Assembly: GCF_015487465.1 (NCBI RefSeq)
Contig: NZ_WFPS01000004.1
Span: 1 to 32,889 of the forward strand
Origin: Persephonella sp.
GTDB taxonomy: Bacteria; Aquificota; Aquificia; Aquificales; Hydrogenothermaceae
Length of the DNA: 32,889 bases
Direction: 5' to 3'
Shown: positions 1-8,190 of the stretch, in pieces
Layout: every line of letters begins with the position of its first letter
How positions within the stretch are numbered: the stretch's first letter is position 1
Program-made: the position numbers and the translations under genes
The notes under the pieces: model-generated
The model's database searches: none
What the model saw: the letters and a program-made list of their open reading frames with translations, nothing else
What the model was told of the DNA's origin: nothing

Positions 1-1112
1 CTATCTCCTGTTAAAACTTCCTGATAAGCATTGGTTTTCAAATTCTTATATTCAGCTAATCTTTTTACTGTATCCTTTGCATACTTTTTAAACATGGGAA
101 TGAGAGAAAAAACAGGTTTGCAAATTTTGAAATGTTTATAGCAGTAATAAGGAGTGTATTGAGGCTCTTTTAATCTGTCCAAATCCATGTGTGTGGTTGC
201 TCTAACAGAACGGACAGTTCTACTCAAGATTACCATTAAGGTCTTCTTTATATTTTCATCTTTTACATTTTGAATAATGTTTAGAATTTTTTGTGCCTCT
301 TCTCTAACACTTGGAATATACCATCTGTCTAAAAAAGAGTTTCCCATTTCTTGACTTAAAGGAATGTTGTATTTTTTGATTAAACTCTGATAAATCTTTA
401 AAAACTCATTCTGTTTTTCTATTAGATAATCTTTACTGATTTTTTCGTCTCTAAACTTTCTCTTAAATTCTGGTGATGGAAAATTAATTTTATTAAACTC
501 TTCAAGTTGCTTTTTTAGTTCCTTTTCAAACTCTAAAATATGGCTGTTCTTTTCATAAGTTGTCAAAATTTTTAAAGTCTCATTTATTATTTTCTGAAGT
601 TCCACCAAATTAATATTTGCAAACTTAACTTCTGTTATTATTGTATTGAATTTGGAAATATCAATCCCAATACTGTGAATATTCATCTCGTTAGCTTGTA
701 TTAGGGTGGTTCCACTTCCTACAAATGGGTCTAAAACTATATCCCCTTCCTTAAAATACCTTTTTAGGAAATATTCAACCAGTTGCGGAATAAACTTTCC
801 TTTATAGGGGTGTAGTCTGTGAACATGTTTTGTTCTTTCCCTTTCTGGTATCCAGTCAAAGGAAAGCTCCCAATTTATTTCTTTACCTAACTTCTCTTTT
901 ATCTTTTTTTCTTTATTTAAAATATTTTTGTCATAATATTCCTTTAACTCTTCTAATGAGATTAGTATTTTGCCTTTCTTTTCATACTTTTTTATTTTTC
1001 CATAACTTATTAAATAAGAAATGTTGCTTTCTGTGATTTCTCTGTCCAAAAACCTACTTGCCCACTTAGAAGCTTCTTTTATTGTTAACAAATTTTTCTC
1101 TAATAGTTTCAT
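1..1112 (-). CDS. DNA methyltransferase (likely cytosine-N4 or adenine-N6), 3' end cut by window edge
   Basis: This gene runs off the left edge, so only the first 370 codons are visible. After a helix-turn-helix-like N-terminus (about residues 9-60, excisionase/MerR style) there is HPYKGKFIPQ (101-110), typical of Mwo-type and related m4C enzymes, and the AdoMet-binding motif DPFVGSGTT (128-136) followed by an acidic GID at 149-151. The catalytic S/D/N-P-P-Y motif is not seen; in this arrangement it should lie just beyond the edge, after the last visible residues LTGD. The ATG at 1112 starts 3 bp after the stop of the upstream dehydrogenase, with AAGGG about 10 bases ahead. Leucine codons are mostly TTA, CTA and TTG, whereas the neighbours prefer CTT and CTG, which hints at transfer. 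No restriction enzyme is visible, but it could lie outside. Family is clear from motifs; target base and sequence are unknown. Confidence 0.85.
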   Translation of the reverse strand, partial: MKLLEKNLLTIKEASKWASRFLDREITESNISYLISYGKIKKYEKKGKILISLEELKEYYDKNILNKEKKIKEKLGKEINWELSFDWIPERERTKHVHRLHPYKGKFIPQLVEYFLKRYFKEGDIVLDPFVGSGTTLIQANEMNIHSIGIDISKFNTIITEVKFANINLVELQKIINETLKILTTYEKNSHILEFEKELKKQLEEFNKINFPSPEFKRKFRDEKISKDYLIEKQNEFLKIYQSLIKKYNIPLSQEMGNSFLDRWYIPSVREEAQKILNIIQNVKDENIKKTLMVILSRTVRSVRATTHMDLDRLKEPQYTPYYCYKHFKICKPVFSLIPMFKKYAKDTVKRLAEYKNLKTNAYQEVLTGD

Positions 1113-1115
1113 AAT

Positions 1116-2144
1116 TTAATCTACCCTTACAACAATCTTTCCAAAAAACTGTCTGCTTAAGAGTTTTTTGTAGGCATCTTTTACATTTTCAAGATCAAAA
1201 ACTGAATCAATTATAGGTTTTAGTTTGTTTGGAAAGAACTTAAGATAATGGGCAACCTCCCCTTTTGTTCCCATATAAACGCCGTGTATCTTCAGGTTTT
1301 TACCAAATATTTTTCTAAGTTCTACTGTGGCTTCACCTCCTGTTGTTGCACCAAATGTGATTACAGACCCTCCCCTTTTTGCACACTCAATAGAACGGGC
1401 AAAAGTTTCCTGACCGATGTGATCAACAACAATATCACACATATTTCCTTCTGTTATCTGTTTTACAGCTTCAAAAAAGTCAATATTTTTGTAGTTTATT
1501 ATAAAATCAGCCCCTACGGATCTTGCTTTTTCAACCTTCCAGTCGTCTCCAACTGTAGTTATAACTGTAGCACCGAAAAGTTTTGCTATCTGTATTCCAG
1601 CTGTTCCAACACCGCTTCCTCCCCCATGTATCAAAACGGTGTCTCCTACCTTTATACCTCCTCTCGTAACAAGAGAATGCCACATGGTTGTGTATGTTAT
1701 ACCTATTGATGCAGCTTCTTCAAAAGATAGACCTTCAGGTATTTTAAAAACATTCAGATAGGGCACTTTTACATATTCTGCAGAAACACCGTTGTTTAAA
1801 ACCCCAAGAAGAAAATAATTTCGGCACAGATTGTCCTGACCGGACAGACATTTTTCACACACACCGCATGACAAACCTGGATAAACAATAACCTTATCTC
1901 CAGGTTTAATGTGTTTAACTGCTTTACCGACCTTTTCAACTACGCCGGAAGCATCAGAACCAAAAATATGGGGCATGGGTATCTGGGCAGGGTACTTTCC
2001 TTCCATTACCCATATATCAAGGTGATTAAGTGAAAAAGCCTTAACTTTTACAAGAACCTCATCTTCTTTGATCTCAGGATCAGGCATGATACCTATCTTT
2101 ATATTCTCATAACTACCGTGCTGTGTGTAGAAGGCTGCTTTCAT
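1116..2144 (-). CDS. Zinc-type MDR alcohol dehydrogenase / quinone oxidoreductase-like protein
   Basis: A 342-residue NAD(P)-dependent medium-chain dehydrogenase. The N-terminal GroES-like domain holds a structural-zinc loop with Cys93, Cys96, Cys99 and Cys107. The Rossmann domain carries HGGGSGVG (173-180). The usual catalytic zinc ligands are changed: the first Cys is replaced by Asn40-His41, and the GHE motif reads Gly-Ser-Asp (62-64). The enzyme may therefore keep only structural zinc, as in several quinone-reductase and enoyl-reductase branches, or use an altered metal site. Substrate cannot be assigned. The ATG at 2144 follows a strong GGAGGAT ribosome site. It is the first gene of a two-gene unit with the methyltransferase and is divergent from secD. 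Confidence 0.88.
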   Translation of the reverse strand: MKAAFYTQHGSYENIKIGIMPDPEIKEDEVLVKVKAFSLNHLDIWVMEGKYPAQIPMPHIFGSDASGVVEKVGKAVKHIKPGDKVIVYPGLSCGVCEKCLSGQDNLCRNYFLLGVLNNGVSAEYVKVPYLNVFKIPEGLSFEEAASIGITYTTMWHSLVTRGGIKVGDTVLIHGGGSGVGTAGIQIAKLFGATVITTVGDDWKVEKARSVGADFIINYKNIDFFEAVKQITEGNMCDIVVDHIGQETFARSIECAKRGGSVITFGATTGGEATVELRKIFGKNLKIHGVYMGTKGEVAHYLKFFPNKLKPIIDSVFDLENVKDAYKKLLSRQFFGKIVVRVD

Positions 2145-2177
2145 CTTTTATCCTCCAACAAATTCCTATAGATACAA

Positions 2178-2203
2178 TTTTATACCGAAAATTAGGGTAT
2201 AAT
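2178..2203. promoter_or_regulatory. Facing divergent promoters for the dehydrogenase and secD in one inverted repeat
   Basis: The intergenic region holds an inverted repeat with arms TTATACC (2180-2186) and GGTATAA (2196-2202). Each arm carries a -10-like hexamer: TATAAT on the plus strand (2198-2203), about 33 bases before the secD TTG, and TATAAA on the minus strand (2178-2183), about 34 bases before the dehydrogenase ATG. The -35 regions are weak and each overlaps the opposite promoter, so the two may compete. The dyad is seen directly; promoter use is inferred. Confidence 0.45.
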
Positions 2204-2235
2204 AACACTAAAAACAATTTATAGGGGAATAAGTA

Positions 2236-3774
2236 TTGAAAGCTGATCTGAGATGGAAGTTGATTGTAATATTTGGTGTTCTGGTAGCTGCTGTCTATGT
2301 TATATTCTCAAAACCTGTAAAATTAGGGCTGGATCTTCAAGGTGGAATGAGTATAGTCCTTGAGGTTGATGTTGAGCATGTTATCAAAACCCAGTATAAA
2401 CAGCTTGCTCAGGATATCAGAAAAAAACTTAAAGAGAACAATATTGATGTTTTAGGGATAAAGGTTTCTGATCAAGGGATTTTAATTTCACTGCTTGACC
2501 CGTCTTTTGGAGAAAAGGCTCTAAAGATAATAAATGATAACTTTCCTCAGATTAAAGCAGATCTGTCTGATGGTGTTCTTTCGGTTTCCTTTTCTGAATG
2601 GGAATTAAACCGTATAAAAAAGATGACTGTTCAGCAGGCTGTTGAGACCATTAGAAACAGGATTGATGAGTTTGGTAAGCTGAATGCAAATGTTTCTAAA
2701 CTTGGGGATAGAAGGATACTTGTTGAAATTCCTGGTGTGGTTGATCCTGAAAGGGCGAAAGCCATTATAGGAAAGACAGCCCAGCTTGAACTCCTTGAGG
2801 TTGTTGATTCCGCCTTTAGTAAGGAAGAATTACTGAAAAGGTATCCTGATGGTATTCCTGAAGGGACTAAAATACTTGAAGGTCTGCCTGAGAGGATAAA
2901 TGGGAGAGAGATAAAAGAATGGTTTCTGGTTAAAGACACCCCTATAGTTACAGGATCACAGTTGAAAGATGCAAGGGCTTCTGTTGATTCAAGGGGTAAA
3001 CCTGCCGTTAATTTTGAGCTTACAGACGAAGGAGCTGAGATATTCGGTGAAGCAACGGCAAAAATGATAGGAAAAAGGCTTGCTATAGTTCTTGATAACA
3101 AAGTCGTCTCTGCACCGGTTGTAAGATCAAGAATATCTAAATCCGGTCAGATAACAGGAGATTTTACACCTGAAGAGGCTGCTGATCTTGCTGTTGTTTT
3201 AAGAGCAGGTGCTCTTCCAGCTCCTGTTCATATTCTTGAAGAGAGAGTAATAGGACCAACCCTCGGGAAAGATTCTATAGAAAAAACCCTTAAAGCAGGT
3301 ATTTTTGCTCTTATTCTTGTTGGGCTTTTTATGATCTGGAGGTATGCAATATCAGGTTTTATCTCTGTAGTATCTCTTATATTTAACGGAATTCTTTTGT
3401 GGGGAGCAATGGCATTCCTTGAGGTAACCCTAACGCTACCCGGTATTGCAGGAATTATCCTTAATATTGGTATGGCTGTTGATGCGAATGTGATAATCTT
3501 TGAGAGAATAAAAGAGGAACTTAAAAAAGGCAGAACCTTAAGGGTTGCTCTTGAAGAAGGTTTTAGAAGGGCATGGGACGCCATTTTAGATGCCCAGATA
3601 ACTACTCTAATAGCCGCTTTTGTTCTATTCCAGTTTGGAACAGGACCTTTGAAAGGATTTGCTGCCACCCTTTCTATCGGAACGGTTACATCAATATTTA
3701 CAGCTCTATTCGTAACCAAGGTTTTTCTTGATATTGTTTTAGGCGGAAAAAAATCACTTAAATTTGCTTTCTGA
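2236..3774 (+). CDS. secD: Protein translocase subunit SecD
   Basis: A 512-residue RND-type membrane protein that works with SecF and SecYEG to drive late steps of protein export using the proton or sodium gradient. The first membrane helix (about 8-25) is followed by the signature GLDLQGGMS, a large periplasmic P1 domain including RNRIDEFG, and a C-terminal block of five membrane helices with GIAGIILNIGMAVDANVIIFERIKEEL. The length is typical of the family. The start is a TTG at 2236 preceded by AGGGGAAT. secF follows after 10 bases, so the two are co-transcribed. I see no YajC gene beside them. Confidence 0.97.
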   Translation: MKADLRWKLIVIFGVLVAAVYVIFSKPVKLGLDLQGGMSIVLEVDVEHVIKTQYKQLAQDIRKKLKENNIDVLGIKVSDQGILISLLDPSFGEKALKIINDNFPQIKADLSDGVLSVSFSEWELNRIKKMTVQQAVETIRNRIDEFGKLNANVSKLGDRRILVEIPGVVDPERAKAIIGKTAQLELLEVVDSAFSKEELLKRYPDGIPEGTKILEGLPERINGREIKEWFLVKDTPIVTGSQLKDARASVDSRGKPAVNFELTDEGAEIFGEATAKMIGKRLAIVLDNKVVSAPVVRSRISKSGQITGDFTPEEAADLAVVLRAGALPAPVHILEERVIGPTLGKDSIEKTLKAGIFALILVGLFMIWRYAISGFISVVSLIFNGILLWGAMAFLEVTLTLPGIAGIILNIGMAVDANVIIFERIKEELKKGRTLRVALEEGFRRAWDAILDAQITTLIAAFVLFQFGTGPLKGFAATLSIGTVTSIFTALFVTKVFLDIVLGGKKSLKFAF

Positions 3775-3784
3775 GGTGCTGTAG

Positions 3785-4717
3785 ATGAGGAATTTTTTAA
3801 ATGAACCTCCAAATATTGATTTTTTAAAAATAAAAAAACAGGGTTACATCCTGTCTACATTGCTTGTTGTGGCAAGTCTTGTAATTATCTTTACAAAAGG
3901 TTTTAATCTTGGACTTGATTTTACAGGGGGAACATCAATTCAGGTTAGATTTATGCAGAAGATAGATATTGGAGAGTTGAGGTCTGCACTGAGAACTGTC
4001 AACCTTCAGGATTCTCTTATTCAGTCAATCGGAACAGAAGGGGTTGAGTATGAGATCCGGGTATCATTAAAAAAAGGTAAGTCTTCAGAGATAGTTCAGA
4101 AGGTAAAAAAAGCTTTAAAAGAAAAATTTGGGGACAAATTTGAAATAAGAAAGATTGATTATATAGGAGCTGTTGTTGGTGAAGAGCTTAGGAAGGCAAG
4201 TGTTTACTCCATAGTGGCAGTTCTTGTGGCTATTTTGATATATGTAGGCTACAGATTTGAGCCGGTTTTCGCCCTTGGTGCTGTTATTCCTCTTTTCCAT
4301 GATGCGATTATAACGCTGGGAATTTTTGCCCTTATAGGAGAGGAGGTAAATCTTGCTGTTATAGCTGCTATTTTGACAGTTTTAGGATACTCTTTAAACG
4401 ATACAATCATCATATTTGACAGAATAAGGGAGAATATAAAACTGAGAGGAAAGAAAAATCTCCTCCAGCTTGTTAACCAGAGTATAAACGAAAACCTTTC
4501 AAGAACAATTATCACATCTGGAACAACTCTGTTTTCTGTTCTTGCCCTTTATCTGTTTGGTGGTGAATCTTTAAAAGGTTTTTCCCTTGCACTTTTGATA
4601 GGAATAATTTTTGGAACTTACTCCTCAATATATGTAGCCTCTCCCCTTGTTGTTGATCTTGAGAGATTTTTGAGAGTAAGAAAAGCAGAAGAAAGTAAAA
4701 CCCAAAAGGCTACATAA
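3785..4717 (+). CDS. secF: Protein translocase subunit SecF
   Basis: A 310-residue partner of SecD. It has an N-terminal membrane helix, then GLDFTGGTSI (the SecF counterpart of the SecD signature), a periplasmic domain, and a C-terminal block of membrane helices with a VLGYSLNDTIIIFDRIRENI motif. The ATG at 3785 follows GAGGTGCTGT, which overlaps the end of secD. The length is normal and all core motifs are present. The gene ends against the convergent cytochrome bc1 operon. Confidence 0.97.
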   Translation: MRNFLNEPPNIDFLKIKKQGYILSTLLVVASLVIIFTKGFNLGLDFTGGTSIQVRFMQKIDIGELRSALRTVNLQDSLIQSIGTEGVEYEIRVSLKKGKSSEIVQKVKKALKEKFGDKFEIRKIDYIGAVVGEELRKASVYSIVAVLVAILIYVGYRFEPVFALGAVIPLFHDAIITLGIFALIGEEVNLAVIAAILTVLGYSLNDTIIIFDRIRENIKLRGKKNLLQLVNQSINENLSRTIITSGTTLFSVLALYLFGGESLKGFSLALLIGIIFGTYSSIYVASPLVVDLERFLRVRKAEESKTQKAT

Positions 4718-4723
4718 TAAAAA

Positions 4724-4742
4724 AAGGGGCTTAACGCCCCTT
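4724..4742 (-). terminator. Intrinsic terminator of the cytochrome bc1 operon
   Basis: A GC-rich hairpin with stem AAGGGGC (4724-4730), loop TTAAC and stem GCCCCTT (4736-4742). Read on the minus strand it is followed by a run of T from the A-tract at 4719-4725, the classic form of a Rho-independent terminator 4 bases after petC. On the plus strand the downstream T-run is poor, so it would stop secDF transcription less well. Confidence 0.8.
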
Positions 4743-4746
4743 CATC

Positions 4747-5598
4747 TTAATGGATATTTTTCCAGATTTTCTTTTTCCAGGCGTATGTAAGACCTACCAT
4801 TACAAGCATGTAAACAAGAACTATAATACCAACTTTTTGTCTCTGTTCTTTATGTGGGTCTGAAATCTCGTCAAGGTATTTCATAAGATCTTCTGTAGCT
4901 TCCTTAGTTAATCCAACTCTTGGCATGGCTGTTCCAGGAAGGAGAGCCTGAGGTTTGTTGATAAATGCCACCAGATAATGTTCACCTTTAGCTTTCATAA
5001 TTATTGATAAGTCTGGTGGAACTTTACCGAGATATTTTTTCAATGCATCTGGTGGTGTTTCTGCATATATTTTCTGGTATTTTACGCTGTGACATCTTCC
5101 ACATGCTTCTTTGATAAGCTCTTTTCCTTCCACTTTCTTAGCTTTAGATTTCAGGTAAGCGATTATGTCAGCTATCTGTTCATCATTAAGACCTAAAGGA
5201 GGCATTGAGATCTTTTTGAACTCTGAAGCTTTGGCAGGGTCTTTAATAAAATGGTAAAGGAATTTCTCATCTGTGTAAGAAGCTACATTTGAAAGGTCTG
5301 GAGGAACAACGCCAAAAGACATGGCAGCTGTTTTTGCATCCATCGGTGGATTTATACCATCAGCTTTAAGACCGTGACATGAGGTACAGAACATCTGGAA
5401 AGCCTCTTTCCCTTTTGCAGCATCTCCGTCAAGGGGAGGAGTTCCGCCTAAATCAGAAAACTCATAATCAGGTAAATTGTATTTGTGAATGGCTTCCTCA
5501 ACATGTTTGTGCATAATACTGTGGGCAAGAGGCTCTATCCCCCAGTAGGTAACTCCCACTATAACCACCAAAACCAAAAGTATTTTAAGTTCTTTCAT
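4747..5598 (-). CDS. petC: Cytochrome c1 with two haem c sites (bc1 complex)
   Basis: A 283-residue electron carrier subunit of the quinol:cytochrome c oxidoreductase. It has an N-terminal hydrophobic segment (about 5-20), a first cytochrome c domain with CTSCH at 71-75, a second with CGRCH at 166-170, possible Met ligands at 132 and 225, and a C-terminal membrane anchor (about 257-274). The second domain looks like classical c1 (PPDLS at 194-198, then an AMPR Met motif); the first looks like an added class I domain. Two-haem c1 subunits are known in Aquificota and Campylobacterota. The ATG overlaps the petB stop as TAATG, so translation is coupled. It is the last gene of petA-petB-petC. Confidence 0.93.
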   Translation of the reverse strand: MKELKILLVLVVIVGVTYWGIEPLAHSIMHKHVEEAIHKYNLPDYEFSDLGGTPPLDGDAAKGKEAFQMFCTSCHGLKADGINPPMDAKTAAMSFGVVPPDLSNVASYTDEKFLYHFIKDPAKASEFKKISMPPLGLNDEQIADIIAYLKSKAKKVEGKELIKEACGRCHSVKYQKIYAETPPDALKKYLGKVPPDLSIIMKAKGEHYLVAFINKPQALLPGTAMPRVGLTKEATEDLMKYLDEISDPHKEQRQKVGIIVLVYMLVMVGLTYAWKKKIWKNIH

Positions 5599-6803
5599 TA
5601 TTGTCCACCTCCACTGGCTACCTTCTTTTTCTCAATGTAAGAGATTATTGGAAGTGCCACAAAGAATATAAAGTAGATAATTGATGTGACAAATCCAAGC
5701 CATGCAAAAAGACCTGTAGGTGGAAGTTTACCAAGAATTGTTAAAGCTATGAAATCAGCTACAAATATCCACCATATCACCTTAAACATAGGTCTGTGTT
5801 TACCGCTTACATATGGGTATGGTGATTTATCAAGCCATGGAAGGAATAATGGCAGGAACATGGATAAAACAAAAGCGATAAGACCAAGGTTCTGGCTGAA
5901 GAAAAATCCCCTTAATACTTCATAAAATGCAAGGAAATACCACTCAGGATATATATGTGGAGGAGTCTGGAGGTAATTTGCAGGCTGGAAGTTAATCGGA
6001 TCCATAGCAAATTTGTAGTTAAAGAATACCAAGAAGAAGAAGAACAGTAAAAATACTGACATTACAAAGTATTCTTTGGACATAAATACAGGCCAGAAAG
6101 GAATACCTTTTTCCTTTTTCTCCTCTTTGGTCATTGGGATACCGTCTTCATTGTTTGATCCTACTATTCTTACGGCGTAAAGGTGAATGGCTGTAAAAAC
6201 AAGTATGAGTGCAGGAAGTAAAGTAACGTGAAGTGCAAAGAACCTTGTCAATGTTGCATCTTCAACTATGTAGTTACCTCTTATCCATATAACAAGGTCA
6301 GGACCTATAAAAGGTATTTTTGCAAACAGAGTTGTTATTGTCTGGGCAGCCCAGTAAGACATCTGACCCCAAGGGAGGAGATAACCTGTAAATGCTGTTG
6401 CTGCCATAAGAACAAAAAGTATAAATCCTGTTACCCATACTACTTCTCTTGGAGCTTTATATGAACCGTAGTATATACCTCTACCCATATGAATAAATAA
6501 AACAAGGAACATTACAGATGCTCCAACTGCATGCACATGCCTGAATACCCAGCCATAAGCAACGTCCATCATAATTGTTTTGTTAACGCTGTCAAAAGCC
6601 ATATGGGAGTCTGGTTTGTAATACATAAGTACAAAGATACCTGTTACGACAAGTATCACAAAAACAAGCATTGTGAGAACACCGAAACTCCACAAAAAGT
6701 TGATGTTTTTAGGCAGATAATATTCAGACATCATGACTTTCCACAGGGTGGTTACAGCAAGTCTTTTATCCAGCCACCCTATAAATCCACCTTTTTTCTC
6801 CAT
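5598..6803 (-). CDS. petB: Cytochrome b of the bc1 complex
   Basis: A 401-residue integral membrane subunit that binds two b haems and the quinol sites. The haem ligands are His91/His105 (13 residues between) and His192/His207 (14 between). The Qo-site motif PEWYF is at 286-290. The N- and C-terminal halves are on one chain, as in proteobacterial cytochrome b, but the 14-residue spacing in the second pair matches the b6 type. The ATG at 6803 follows GGAGGATAAAA and the gene lies 10 bases after petA. Confidence 0.97.
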   Translation of the reverse strand: MEKKGGFIGWLDKRLAVTTLWKVMMSEYYLPKNINFLWSFGVLTMLVFVILVVTGIFVLMYYKPDSHMAFDSVNKTIMMDVAYGWVFRHVHAVGASVMFLVLFIHMGRGIYYGSYKAPREVVWVTGFILFVLMAATAFTGYLLPWGQMSYWAAQTITTLFAKIPFIGPDLVIWIRGNYIVEDATLTRFFALHVTLLPALILVFTAIHLYAVRIVGSNNEDGIPMTKEEKKEKGIPFWPVFMSKEYFVMSVFLLFFFFLVFFNYKFAMDPINFQPANYLQTPPHIYPEWYFLAFYEVLRGFFFSQNLGLIAFVLSMFLPLFLPWLDKSPYPYVSGKHRPMFKVIWWIFVADFIALTILGKLPPTGLFAWLGFVTSIIYFIFFVALPIISYIEKKKVASGGGQ

Positions 6804-6813
6804 TTTTATCCTC

Positions 6814-7308
6814 CTAACCTTTCATCATTTTTTCATATTCAGGACCTGTTTCGCCTAAAACAATAGTTTTCCCCTCAATTTTAAACGGTGGAATCTCAAG
6901 AGGTCTTGGAGGTGGACCAAAAACATTAACTCCACAGGGATCAAACTCACCACCGTGGCAGGGACATTTGAAAATCTTTCTATCAGGTTCCCAGTTTGGA
7001 ATACAGCCCAGATGCGTACAGATACCTACAACAACGGTGTATTCCCCTGCTACTGTTCTGTTGTCGCACTTTTTCATATCGGGAGTCTTGTGAAGAACAA
7101 ATACAGGCTTACCCCTCCACTGGATCACCTTAAGCTCTCCAGGCTTTACCTTTGACAGATCAAATCTGACCGTTCCTGCAGCTTTTACCTCTGGTAGTGG
7201 TTCCCATGTTTTGTACATGGCATACAGCACTCCACCTAACCCGACAGCAGCCCATCCTCCCATCGCGTACAGGAGGAAATCACGTCTGCTCACTTTTTCT
7301 TCAGCCAT
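6814..7308 (-). CDS. petA: Rieske [2Fe-2S] iron-sulfur subunit of the bc1 complex
   Basis: A 164-residue protein with a twin-arginine export signal (SRRDFLLYAMGG, 7-18) that also serves as membrane anchor. The Rieske boxes are CTHLGC (97-102) and CPCHGG (115-120). Cluster ligands are Cys97, His99, Cys115 and His118, and Cys102-Cys117 would form the disulfide. The order Rieske, cytochrome b, cytochrome c1 is the standard fbcFBC operon. The ATG at 7308 follows a near-perfect AAGGAGG. The 97 bases before it, back to rlmB, are AT-rich with no convincing terminator, so read-through from rlmB is possible. Confidence 0.97.
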   Translation of the reverse strand: MAEEKVSRRDFLLYAMGGWAAVGLGGVLYAMYKTWEPLPEVKAAGTVRFDLSKVKPGELKVIQWRGKPVFVLHKTPDMKKCDNRTVAGEYTVVVGICTHLGCIPNWEPDRKIFKCPCHGGEFDPCGVNVFGPPPRPLEIPPFKIEGKTIVLGETGPEYEKMMKG

Positions 7309-7405
7309 TTTGAACCTCCTTCTCTCTATATTTACGTTAGTAAATCCTTACTATTTTTATTTATTTTGCAATATCTTAAGTTCAAAATCAAAAGATTTAC
7401 TTTTT

Positions 7406-8140
7406 TTAATTTTCTATCCACCTTTGTTTTGCCACCTCCCACAAGGCTATGGCTGTTGCTGAAGAAACATTTAAGGAGGTTACTTTTCCTTTCATAGGTA
7501 TGGTAGCTATAAGATCTGAAGTCTCAAGAACAGATTTTGAAACACCTTTTCCTTCGGAGCCTAATACAACAGCAAGGGGAAAAGGAAAACTTATCTTTTG
7601 TATAGGTTTTCCTCCCTTCTCTACAGAAACTACCCATCCCCCCTTTTTCTTAAATTTATTAAGAAATTGTCGGAGGCTTCCAACTTTAGATATAGGAAGA
7701 TAAAATACAGCTCCTGTTGATGCTTTTATGACTGTTTCGTTTATTGGAGAACTTCTTTCTCTTGGAATTACAATACCGTCAACACCGAGCACCTCGGCTG
7801 TTCTTATCATATTCCCCACATTCTGTGGGTCTGTTATGTGATCCATTACAAGAATTACCCCTCCAGTTTCTGTTATTTTATCTATTAAACTGTTTTCTTC
7901 AAGATACTCAACCGGACTTACAAGTGCAGCGACACCCTGCGTCTTTTTTGTTCCGGCAATATCTTCAACCTTCTTTCTGGGAACTTTCTGTATCTTAACC
8001 TTATTTTTCTCGGCAAGTTTTACTAACTCTTTTGGCGGATGGGAGTCATGGGCAACCAATATTTTCTCAAGGCTTTTGCCTGATCTTAAAGCTTCTATAA
8101 TGGGATTTCTGCCCCAAATAACAAAACTTTTTTCTTCCAT
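7406..8140 (-). CDS. rlmB: SpoU/TrmH-family 23S rRNA (guanosine-2'-O-) methyltransferase, RlmB-like
   Basis: A 244-residue SPOUT methyltransferase. The N-terminal substrate-binding part begins with GRNPIIEAL, which is typical of RlmB. The SPOUT core has motif 1 (Asp100, Asn107, Asn110, Arg113), motif 2 LGSEGKG (193-199) and motif 3 SLNVSSA (222-228). These build the knotted AdoMet site. RlmB modifies G2251 of E. coli 23S rRNA; the same target is inferred here from family. The ATG at 8140 follows AAGGAT. It lies between fmt and the bc1 operon on the same strand. Confidence 0.9.
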   Translation of the reverse strand: MEEKSFVIWGRNPIIEALRSGKSLEKILVAHDSHPPKELVKLAEKNKVKIQKVPRKKVEDIAGTKKTQGVAALVSPVEYLEENSLIDKITETGGVILVMDHITDPQNVGNMIRTAEVLGVDGIVIPRERSSPINETVIKASTGAVFYLPISKVGSLRQFLNKFKKKGGWVVSVEKGGKPIQKISFPFPLAVVLGSEGKGVSKSVLETSDLIATIPMKGKVTSLNVSSATAIALWEVAKQRWIEN

Positions 8141-8160
8141 TTATAAATCCTTATACCATA

Positions 8161-8178
8161 TTAGAATAACTATTCTAA
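8161..8178. promoter_or_regulatory. Perfect 18-bp dyad before rlmB
   Basis: TTAGAATA and TATTCTAA are perfect inverse copies separated by two bases. On the minus strand the right half gives TATTCT (8163-8168), which could act as a -10 hexamer for rlmB with a start near 8156. The dyad may be an operator or a second half of the control region with the FNR-type box 13 bases away. Confidence 0.45.
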
Positions 8179-8190
8179 ACAAATTTTACA

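Noticed and set aside
830-1036. Open frame of 68 codons on the plus strand
   Set aside because: It is a Phe/Leu-rich shadow of the lysine-rich coding strand of the methyltransferase.
1248-1709. Open frame of 153 codons on the plus strand inside the dehydrogenase gene
   Set aside because: It is antisense to a gene with clear family motifs, is rich in Cys/Tyr/Ser as expected from a shadow frame, and has no ribosome site.
6531-6866. Open frame of 111 codons on the plus strand across the petB start
   Set aside because: It is antisense to petB and the petA end, has no recognisable motif and no ribosome site.
7309-7405. Defined promoter for petABC
   Set aside because: TTGAAC occurs on the minus strand but no good -10 stands at a proper distance, so I could not support a specific site.
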